From the IMG/VR virus record IMGVR_UViG_3300047489_000122, positions 1-35,818 of that record: a stretch of DNA of 35,818 nt. One strand, given 5' to 3'. The position numbers were made by a program, and so were the translations under genes. This DNA is from a virus. This document shows positions 29,518 through 35,818 of the stretch, in pieces; positions within the stretch are counted from its first letter, which is position 1; every line of letters starts with the position of its first letter. The notes under the pieces are model-generated. The model was not told the DNA's origin. It saw only the letters and a list, made by a program, of their open reading frames with translations, and did no database searches.

Positions 29518-30888
29518 TTACGCCCATGCCGTTGCCGACAACAGAACGCCTTCTTTAATGGTGATCAAAATTTTGTGTGTCCCGCCTAATCTTGATTTGA
29601 TTGTTATTACGCCAGTGTTGTTGCCCTTGGCGATGTAGAATCCCGTTCCGCTGTCGGCTTCCTGATACTTGTTTTCTTGGTCTGTCAGGATAGTAAGCAG
29701 GCCGTGCTTATAATACGCGCAAACTTCCATGCCTGCATGACCTTCTGCGTTAATGCCAAACTTAAAGCATTCGCCTTTTGTTGCATCAAAGGTCAGTGTC
29801 GTACTTTGCAGGTGGGTGACGTTGGCAAACGCGCCTGATGCCGGTTGCAGCATTGAAGTCACAACTGTCGTGTTGCTGTAAGCGATGGACGACACAATCG
29901 CGCCTGTCATTGTGCCGCCAGTTTTCAGCAAGTATGCAGTCAATGCCGTTGTGTTCACATCAAAGCTGAATGCGCCTGCAGCGTAGCTGATCGGTGCCGA
30001 TGCGCTGAACAGTGCGTGAATAGACGTGTTTTGCACCTGTGCGCGGATACCTACACTGCCAATCGCCTGCACGTCTAAGTCGATGCGTGTGTTGTTTGCA
30101 TCCGGAAGGTTGCCAGACAAGCGAATATCGCCACTGATTGTGCCGGTCGTGTAAGTAAGATTAATAGAATCCGTATCTTGCACAGCAAGTGCGCCTTGGA
30201 TGTCACTGTCCGCAATCTGCGCGCGCAAGCCAACAGTGCCAGTAGATTGAATATCAATCGGCACAATCTTGTAGCCGGCATCTGCAGCGTTATTTGACAA
30301 GCGAACGTCGCCTGTCATTGCGCCGCCTGAATACGTCAGGTCAATCGAATTGCTATCAGTGACAGACAACGCTGCTTGAATGGACGCATTACTGATTTGT
30401 GCCCGCAAGCCTGCGTTTGCGCCTGTTTCGACGTTTAGATCGACAAGCTGATAACCAACACTTGCCGCGGTCGGCGACAGCTTAAGGTCTGCGGAATATG
30501 CGCCAGACGTATACGTCAGATCCACGCTGTCGGTGTCTGTTGCGCTAAACAGTGCTTTGATGTCGGATTCTGCCACAACTGCCAGAAGGCCATGATTTGG
30601 TGCCGGCTGAATCGTAATCGTTGCTTTTATGCTGCCCACCGGTGCGCCGTCTGCCGAAATACGCACATTCGCGGTTAGAACGCCCGCTGTATCGTCTAAG
30701 TCAATACTGTCAGTGTCCGCGATGGTGCCGCCGCCGACCTGCTGCCACGTTCCGAGGGCAAGGTTGTAAGCATAGAAAGATCTGTCACTGAGTGAAAAGA
30801 CAACCCAGCCATCTGCAGCAATGTACGCCGATGTCGGTGGGCTTGGGACTATCGGTACCCCGTCTAAGGGAATGTAAAGGTGCGCCAT
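29518..30888 (-). CDS. Tail fibre with tandem 60-residue repeats
   Basis: A 456-residue fibre. The N-terminal 55 residues (LYIPLDGVPIVPSPPTSAYI..., WVVFSLSDRSFYAYNLALGT) should attach to the virion. Residues 57-296 are four tandem repeats of exactly 60 residues, with a partial fifth. LLKTGGTMTGAIVS (320-333) is the short motif typical of phage fibre trimers. The C-terminal part holds a beta module (YYKHGLLTILTDQ...) and a final 47-residue segment shared with the protein at 8681-9487. TGAGGTGA precedes the ATG. Host binding is the likely role. Confidence 0.8.
   Translation of the reverse strand: MAHLYIPLDGVPIVPSPPTSAYIAADGWVVFSLSDRSFYAYNLALGTWQQVGGGTIADTDSIDLDDTAGVLTANVRISADGAPVGSIKATITIQPAPNHGLLAVVAESDIKALFSATDTDSVDLTYTSGAYSADLKLSPTAASVGYQLVDLNVETGANAGLRAQISNASIQAALSVTDSNSIDLTYSGGAMTGDVRLSNNAADAGYKIVPIDIQSTGTVGLRAQIADSDIQGALAVQDTDSINLTYTTGTISGDIRLSGNLPDANNTRIDLDVQAIGSVGIRAQVQNTSIHALFSASAPISYAAGAFSFDVNTTALTAYLLKTGGTMTGAIVSSIAYSNTTVVTSMLQPASGAFANVTHLQSTTLTFDATKGECFKFGINAEGHAGMEVCAYYKHGLLTILTDQENKYQEADSGTGFYIAKGNNTGVITIKSRLGGTHKILITIKEGVLLSATAWA
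30001..30720 (-). repeat. Four tandem 180-bp coding repeats in the tail fibre gene
   Basis: They encode residues 57-116, 117-176, 177-236 and 237-296 of the fibre. The unit has the frame TDSIDLTY..G....D.RLS......G......D......GLRAQI..S.IQ.AL. The copies have diverged at the DNA level, so this is an old duplication and not a recent slippage. Copy number may vary between relatives. Confidence 0.85.
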
Positions 30889-30896
30889 GTGTCACC

Positions 30897-31238
30897 TCAG
30901 CCGTTGATTGTGCAGTGTGCGATTACTTTGCAAGTTCCGCCAGAACCGGACGTGTGCGCATTGTTGAGGCGCAAGTATTTGAATCCTACGCGCTGCAGTT
31001 CAATAATGTGATTCGTTGTCGTGCTTGTGTAGGCAAGGCTGGATGACGGCACCGTGCTAAAGTTTGTCCCGTCATTAGATGACTGCAAACTGACCGTTCC
31101 TGCAGACGTGCTAGCACCGAAGGTGAAGATCACTTGCAAGGAAACAAGCTGATAAGGTGCAACGCTGATGGCTGGCGTGTTGAATCCAGCGCCAAGTGCC
31201 TGTGATTCGATGATAACAAGGTCAACTGTCTGTTTCAT
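30897..31238 (-). CDS. Small beta-sandwich structural protein
   Basis: Not assigned to a named family. It has 113 residues, nearly all beta (YQLVSLQVIFTFGASTSAGT, VSLQSSNDGTNFSTVPSSSL, RVGFKYLRLNNA, CKVIAHCTING). Proteins with this SSNDGTNF pattern occur beside phage fibres and are thought to be minor virion proteins. GGAGG lies upstream and the ATG overlaps the stop of the ejection-type gene before it (ATGA). Confidence 0.6.
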   Translation of the reverse strand: MKQTVDLVIIESQALGAGFNTPAISVAPYQLVSLQVIFTFGASTSAGTVSLQSSNDGTNFSTVPSSSLAYTSTTTNHIIELQRVGFKYLRLNNAHTSGSGGTCKVIAHCTING

Positions 31239-32755
31239 TGTTCTTTTCCTCCGGAAAATGCTTTAGATGCTTGTTCACCTGCTAAAAAGTTTAGATATAC
31301 GCCGACAAGTTCTGGATCGTTTTTGGCCATCTTTTGCGCAGCGTTTAACATGGATGCCGCAACTTGCGGGCCACGTTCGCGGGCAATTTTGTTCACAAGT
31401 GCAAGTGATGCGCCACCGATTGCACCGCCGACACCCATCGTAGCACCACCTGCGCCTGCAAGTCCCGCGCCCGTAATATAGTCTGTCAGACTAATGCCTC
31501 TGTTTGTGGCCATGCGTGTGGCTTTTTCTTGTGCAGTTTGTGCCGCTTCTGTCGCAATAGAATACTTGCGGTTTGCTGCCTGCAGTTTCTTTACGAGATC
31601 CTCGCCGCCTTCCAATTCTCCGGCAGACTTTTGAAGTTGTCCGCGCACGATCTTTGAGATTTTCTGTAGTTGCTTATCAAATGGTTTATCTTTGCCTGTT
31701 GGCGTATATGCTATTTCTTGTAGTTCTTTTACTTCGTCATGCAGATCTTTGAATGACGGTTTGTAACCATCTTCGACCATTTGCGCCAACCGTGATACAT
31801 AAGCATTTTCTACCCGATCCGCCATGCCTCCAGTAGCCGCGATTTTACGCAAAGGCTGGATTACGTCTTTGTAGATCTTTGCAAGGATGTTCTCCATTGT
31901 TCCCTCTGGAACTGCACCGCCTGCAATCTTGTCCAGCTTGGCGTAAATGTCGCCGATGATCTTTCCTTGCTTGGATTCTTGCCTTGCTGCTTCCTCTGCG
32001 ATCTCCGGTACGTTCTTTCCGGCAGTGACGATGCCTTGTTCAAGAACTTGCTTGCCGTAGGCTTGGCGACCGCCGGGAAGGCGTTCGATCCTGCGTGAAG
32101 GCTTAAGAACATCGGCACCTGTCGCCTTGGCTGCACGTTCGTACGCCGCCGCTTCAAGTTTTGGCTGCAGATATTCCGCGCCTTTCTGTCCCATTTTTGT
32201 CAGTGCTGCACCCGTTCCTGCGCCTTTAAGAACTTCAAGCGGATCAAAACCCGATTCTGCGCCCGCTTGGACGCCGCCAACCAATGCCTGTCCTGCCGGA
32301 GATTGAAACGCTTGGCCTGCAAGTGCCCGCGCCCCTGTTGCTGCGCCCGCAAAAGGTGCTGCGAGAAGCTGACTTCCAAGTCCTAGTGCTTGTCCGCCGA
32401 GGTAGGAACCTGGTTCATATTCTTGCGCGATCTTCTCGCGTTCTCTGTAGCGTTCTTTCTCAACTTCGTAAGGGTCGAGGCCCAAATATTCGGACGCTTT
32501 TTTAGGCAAAACATACTGCAAACCACCACGGATTGCAGGTGCAGTGTACTTTGCTGTTCCAAAGGTCAACACGTCTGCAAGGCCGCGACGGATTGCTTCA
32601 GACGATGACACGGGCACGTCTGGTTCTGGCACCTTGGCAGGGCGTGAAGGCTTTGCGGGTGCCATGGTTGCCCGTTCTTCGGCTTCTCGTTCTTCAAGAT
32701 CCCGCATTTCCAATTCTTCAAGTTCAGCTTGTTCCTGTGGCGTTAGTGGCATCAT
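31235..32755 (-). CDS. Internal/ejection virion protein with Gly/Ala-rich hydrophobic regions
   Basis: A 506-residue protein. The N-terminus is acidic and helical (EQAELEELEMRDLEEREAEE), followed by a Gly/Ala-rich, weakly hydrophobic segment (about 115-160), long charged helices (200-410) and a second Gly-rich hydrophobic hairpin near the end (about 430-460, GAGLAGAGGATMGVGGAIGG). Membrane-active Gly/Ala stretches within helical proteins are typical of podovirus ejection proteins, which leave the head and cross the host envelope ahead of DNA. A second ATG three bases on (32752) is equally well placed. It overlaps the next gene's stop. Confidence 0.7.
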   Translation of the reverse strand: MMPLTPQEQAELEELEMRDLEEREAEERATMAPAKPSRPAKVPEPDVPVSSSEAIRRGLADVLTFGTAKYTAPAIRGGLQYVLPKKASEYLGLDPYEVEKERYREREKIAQEYEPGSYLGGQALGLGSQLLAAPFAGAATGARALAGQAFQSPAGQALVGGVQAGAESGFDPLEVLKGAGTGAALTKMGQKGAEYLQPKLEAAAYERAAKATGADVLKPSRRIERLPGGRQAYGKQVLEQGIVTAGKNVPEIAEEAARQESKQGKIIGDIYAKLDKIAGGAVPEGTMENILAKIYKDVIQPLRKIAATGGMADRVENAYVSRLAQMVEDGYKPSFKDLHDEVKELQEIAYTPTGKDKPFDKQLQKISKIVRGQLQKSAGELEGGEDLVKKLQAANRKYSIATEAAQTAQEKATRMATNRGISLTDYITGAGLAGAGGATMGVGGAIGGASLALVNKIARERGPQVAASMLNAAQKMAKNDPELVGVYLNFLAGEQASKAFSGGKEQ

Positions 32756-34557
32756 TGACCCCCTGCTTTGCGGCGTCTGTAATCTTCAAGTTTTTGCTTT
32801 TCTTGCGGCGTAAGTCGTTTTTTGCCGGATGGTAGCGTATCACCGCCTGCCGTTGGAACACGTTGTTCAACGCCGACCACCGCCTCAGGACGTGCGCCGT
32901 AAAGCTTGCCCTGTTCGATGTATTGCTGGCGTTTCGCTTGGTACGTTTCTTCGATGCCTCTAAACAGGGCTTCTGCTGTCTGAATGAGGTTTTGGCGTTG
33001 TCCTGGCTGCAAACGTCCTGTGCCTGCCGCTTTGGACAATGTGTTGCGCATGGAATCAATCAGGCCACCGCCGCGTTCTGTGATGGCAAACTCTGTTTCA
33101 CGCACAACAGATCCAGGATCGAGGATTTTGGCAAACTTGGTAATGAGGGCTTGGTCAGACTGTGGTGTGCCTTCCGTTGCCAGAGTTCTAAGCTGTGCAA
33201 GTTCGTTTTTCATCAATTCATGCGCTTGCACTGTCTTGTCTGCGCGGTACTTGCCCGCTAAGTCCATTTCAACCTTAGCCACATCTGCAGGAACATCGCC
33301 CAACATTTTTGGTGGCTTCTCAGGCTTAGGTGCTTGAGGTTGTGCTTTCTGCATTGCGCGTAGACGTGCAATTTCCTTCTGTGCTTCAATTTGTGCCTGC
33401 TTGTCACCACTGCGCGTAGCTGTTTCGTAGCGTTTGTAGGCGTCGTTGATGAGACTTTCTTCTGTACGCTGTCCAAGCAACGCCCTTTGATACTGCGCGC
33501 GTTCCTGTGCTTGGTGCTTTTGCAAGATTGCAGGAAGGAATTGCTTTAACTGGTACGCTGGCACGTTAACTGGCACCTTCACATCAAATTCTTGCAACAT
33601 AAAGTCACGGGCAAACTGTGAAACGTCGCTGTTAGGATCGTACTGTTCCCGTTCGTCTGCAAAGTCGATCTGTTTTATCGCAAGGTCAACTGCACGGGCG
33701 TTCATCTGCATATTCTCGTTTGCAACGTCCAGACGGTCTTTCAACTGCTGACGTGCGAGTGTGTCCTCGCGTGTCACAATCTTCTCTGCAATACTTTCCG
33801 CAGTCTTGCCGCCAATTGATCCTGCACCAGATGCCGCCTTCGACGCAGCAATGAACAGACTGCCGAGGCCGCCACGGTCACGCAATGCGTCAACGTCTTC
33901 CATGCTGACACGGGCTTGCTGAACTTGTTCAAGATTCTGCTGCAACATGTCTGGATACTTTTTAGCCAATGCGGAATACAGACCTTGTGGCGTGTTGAGG
34001 TCTGGCATCTTATCAGTAACATTGTCTTTTTGCGGTTCGAGGCTTGTACCAGACGCAACGTCTGCCTTGGTGTTGTCGTCGAGTTCCCACGGTTTATCGT
34101 CCAGCATTCTAAGGTCTGCAATCGACATACCCTGTTCCGGTTCCATGAACTGCGGACCAATATCGAACTGACTTTTTCCAAGTTGTGGGCCACGACCTGC
34201 GCCCCCCGTGCCGCCTCTGTTTGTGCCGTATGACTGTTGAGGCTTTGGCTTTTCAGCCTGTGGAATTTGATATGGCTTGCTTGTAACGGACGCATAGTCC
34301 ATTTCCAGCGGTTCATAGCCTGATTGAAGTTGTGGCATTGGCGGTGCCGGCGGAACTGCTTGCTTGCCTTTAAACAGATCCAGTAAACCCTGACGAAGAT
34401 CCTGTGCTGGCATTCCACCAAGCACGGATGATGGTTCTGCAGATGACCCAAAGTCAAACGTCGTCATATTCGGCTGTACAGTCATATTCACCGGATCGTT
34501 GGGATCTGGGATTTTAACTGATCCTGCCACCGGTTTGTAATACTTACTTATTGGCAT
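32752..34557 (-). CDS. Large internal/ejection virion protein
   Basis: A 601-residue protein. The first 190 residues are Pro/Gln/Gly-rich and probably disordered (QQSYGTNRGGTGGAGRGPQL); the rest is helical and charged (REDTLARQQLKDRLDVANEN, RLRAMQKAQPQAPKPEKPPK, LAGKYRADKTVQAHELMKNE...), ending in a basic tail. There is no signal peptide or strong transmembrane segment. The size, helical content and place between two other such genes fit the internal core proteins of short-tailed phages. GAGGTGA precedes the ATG. Confidence 0.7.
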   Translation of the reverse strand: MPISKYYKPVAGSVKIPDPNDPVNMTVQPNMTTFDFGSSAEPSSVLGGMPAQDLRQGLLDLFKGKQAVPPAPPMPQLQSGYEPLEMDYASVTSKPYQIPQAEKPKPQQSYGTNRGGTGGAGRGPQLGKSQFDIGPQFMEPEQGMSIADLRMLDDKPWELDDNTKADVASGTSLEPQKDNVTDKMPDLNTPQGLYSALAKKYPDMLQQNLEQVQQARVSMEDVDALRDRGGLGSLFIAASKAASGAGSIGGKTAESIAEKIVTREDTLARQQLKDRLDVANENMQMNARAVDLAIKQIDFADEREQYDPNSDVSQFARDFMLQEFDVKVPVNVPAYQLKQFLPAILQKHQAQERAQYQRALLGQRTEESLINDAYKRYETATRSGDKQAQIEAQKEIARLRAMQKAQPQAPKPEKPPKMLGDVPADVAKVEMDLAGKYRADKTVQAHELMKNELAQLRTLATEGTPQSDQALITKFAKILDPGSVVRETEFAITERGGGLIDSMRNTLSKAAGTGRLQPGQRQNLIQTAEALFRGIEETYQAKRQQYIEQGKLYGARPEAVVGVEQRVPTAGGDTLPSGKKRLTPQEKQKLEDYRRRKAGGQ

Positions 34558-34565
34558 GTGTCACC

Positions 34566-35675
34566 TCATGCGTTCATCGTGTCATAGCGTGATTTTTTAC
34601 GTCCAGTGATCGGATCAAGTTCATCCTGATACGTCGGTGCCTCTTGATTCGGTCCGAAGTCGTATCGCGGGCTGACTTGTTCTGCAGGGCCAGCGGTTAC
34701 GGCAGCTTGTGGTCGCGGTGTTTTGCCGTATTGATACGCGGCTGTCGATGCTACGTCACCAATGCCTTGGTAAAGCTTGTTTATATCCGCTGCGGATTGC
34801 GCACGAGATTTTGTAAGGTCTTCTGTTATGCCTGCCTGTTTGCCGTATTTTGCAAGCTGATTTTGATATTGCTGCTGTGCAAAGTTCATTGCACGATCAC
34901 GGGCTGCGGCCTGCGCGCCCACATTCTTTTCAGCAATTCCTTGTTTACCTGCGATGTTGAACTGCTGCGCCCGATTGCGAATTTCTGCAGCAAGGTTTGC
35001 TTGTTCTTGTTGTGAACGGGCCAACCGCTGATTGAACGCGTTAATTGCGCCGACGTTTGCTTGTTCGATGTCGAGTTCACGGCCAAGCTGACGGCCTGCT
35101 AGTGTTCCTGCTTCCGATTGTGCCCGCGCGCGTTCCTGCAGACCTGCAAGTGCCGCTTGTTCGCCGGCAAGTGCCGCCTGCATACCCGCGCCTTGCTGTT
35201 GCTGCAGTGCTGCGCCGTAGGCTGCGAGGCCGCCTTGCTGACCTTGACGTGCAAGTTGCTGTTGCAAGGTTGCTGCCTGTGATGACATTGTGCCTGCCGC
35301 TTCTCTCATGCCTCTAGCACGTTGGATTTCGGCCATAACGTCCGTTCCGCTGCGCGAACGATCAAGCAAGTCCTGCAACACTTGCTGTTCTGCGCCTTTT
35401 GCGCGCTGTGCTTCGGCTGACCGCATTTCAACCATGCGCGGATCACGTTCACGAACATATGCTGCAACTTCTGGATCATAATCTTGCAACCATTGGTAAA
35501 CTTCCGGCGTGAAATATTCAGGACGTGCTTCTGGAATGCCGATCTTGTTCAAAGCATCCTGCAAACGCGCCTGCTGTTCACGTTCGTATTCTCTCGCCTC
35601 TTGGCTTTCGCTGTACTGCATTGCGCCGCTTATAACTTGCGGCCCTAATATTAACGCCAAGGTTAGTGGGTCCAT
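34566..35675 (-). CDS. Internal virion protein with hydrophobic N-terminus and Gln/Ala-rich coiled coil
   Basis: A 369-residue protein. A short hydrophobic start (MDPLTLALILGPQVISGAMQ) leads to a very long coiled coil rich in Ala, Gln, Arg and Glu (about 25-290; QQQLARQGQQGGLAAYGAAL, ERARAQSEAGTLAGRQLGRE). The start resembles that of many phage internal proteins that interact with membranes. It lies first after the seam-crossing gene in the late order; GAGGTGA lies before the ATG. A role in genome ejection is inferred. Confidence 0.7.
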   Translation of the reverse strand: MDPLTLALILGPQVISGAMQYSESQEAREYEREQQARLQDALNKIGIPEARPEYFTPEVYQWLQDYDPEVAAYVRERDPRMVEMRSAEAQRAKGAEQQVLQDLLDRSRSGTDVMAEIQRARGMREAAGTMSSQAATLQQQLARQGQQGGLAAYGAALQQQQGAGMQAALAGEQAALAGLQERARAQSEAGTLAGRQLGRELDIEQANVGAINAFNQRLARSQQEQANLAAEIRNRAQQFNIAGKQGIAEKNVGAQAAARDRAMNFAQQQYQNQLAKYGKQAGITEDLTKSRAQSAADINKLYQGIGDVASTAAYQYGKTPRPQAAVTAGPAEQVSPRYDFGPNQEAPTYQDELDPITGRKKSRYDTMNA

Positions 35676-35683
35676 ACGTCACC

Positions 35684-35818
35684 TCAGATAAACGACTGTG
35701 ATTTTAACCGATTAAAATAATCCATAATCTCATTTATGTTGTAAGTTGGCTGTTTGATCTGCGCTTGCGTTGGAGTTATTGCCGCGCCACCGATCAAATT
35801 TTGCAGACGATTATATTG
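35684..35818 (-). CDS. 3' end of the seam-crossing virion gene (same gene as 1-1318)
   Basis: These bases hold the last 44 codons and the TGA stop (35684-35686) of the gene that begins at 1318. Codons up to 127/35818 are duplicated by the contig overlap. The frame matches exactly on both sides of the join, which supports the circle. The stop lies 8 bases before the ATG at 35675, so the late operon is continuous here. Confidence 0.9.
   Translation of the reverse strand, partial: QYNRLQNLIGGAAITPTQAQIKQPTYNINEIMDYFNRLKSQSFI
35692..35818. repeat. Right copy of 127-bp terminal direct repeat
   Basis: Identical to bases 1-127. Removing one copy gives a 35,691-bp circle with no broken gene at the seam. 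Confidence 0.95.

Noticed and set aside
26725-30888. Diversity-generating retroelement acting on the fibre genes
   Set aside because: No reverse transcriptase gene and no template/variable repeat pair was found.
33774-34457. 227-residue minus-strand frame overlapping the 601-residue ejection-type protein
   Set aside because: It lies wholly inside the longer co-oriented gene, is rich in Arg/His/Trp as expected of an out-of-frame reading, and lacks a start signal.

Overview
The window is a whole small phage genome, assembled as a circle. Bases 1-127 and 35692-35818 are identical, so the unique circle is 35,691 bp, and one virion gene runs across the seam. The gene content is that of a short-tailed (podovirus-like) double-stranded DNA phage: large and small terminase subunits, portal, HK97-fold capsid protein with scaffold, head-tail adaptor, a very large beta-rich nozzle-like protein, three internal/ejection-type proteins and several fibre-type proteins. 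I see no tape-measure, sheath or tail-tube gene. The host is a bacterium that uses Shine-Dalgarno signals. A predicted outer-membrane lipoprotein, small membrane-anchored coiled-coil proteins in a lysis-like cluster and three ejection-type proteins suggest a Gram-negative host (inference). I cannot name the host or a closest relative.

Layout. (1) A minus-strand late block starts near 17.5 kb and runs leftward: RuvC-like resolvase, a membrane coiled-coil protein, a DNA methyltransferase, small terminase, large terminase, small structural genes, scaffold, capsid, adaptor, nozzle and portal. It crosses the circle seam into three ejection-type proteins (35.7-31.2 kb), fibre-type proteins (31.2-28.8 kb), an exported fibre-like protein and a lipoprotein (28.8-25.8 kb), and a cluster of small membrane proteins (25.6-24.2 kb). 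A plus-strand island (metallophosphoesterase plus a small gene, 14.6-15.6 kb) sits between the two terminase genes. (2) A plus-strand block at 17.5-19.0 kb holds a winged-helix protein that may be the replication initiator, and a PD-(D/E)XK-like nuclease. Twin inverted repeats lie inside the winged-helix gene and a GC-rich hairpin cluster lies just after it. (3) A tightly coupled minus-strand block at 19.0-22.7 kb encodes a RecE-like exonuclease, an ERF-type annealing protein, SSB, a Dam-type methylase, a ribbon-helix-helix protein, and micro-proteins of 24 and 44 residues translated through ATGA/TAATG overlaps. (4) A plus-strand pair at 22.7-24.2 kb encodes an amidase endolysin and a Rha-family regulator.

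How it works together. I find no DNA polymerase, RNA polymerase or integrase, so replication and transcription probably rely on the host. The exonuclease/annealing protein/SSB set plus the resolvase points to recombination-linked replication and concatemer processing before packaging. Rha is typical of temperate phages, but no integrase or clear CI-type repressor is visible, so lifestyle is open.

The most unusual parts are the Sec-signal-bearing fibre-like protein followed directly by an outer-membrane-type lipoprotein, the control region at 17.5-18.4 kb (palindrome, terminator, alternative hairpins, possible origin), and the chain of micro membrane genes within the recombination operon.
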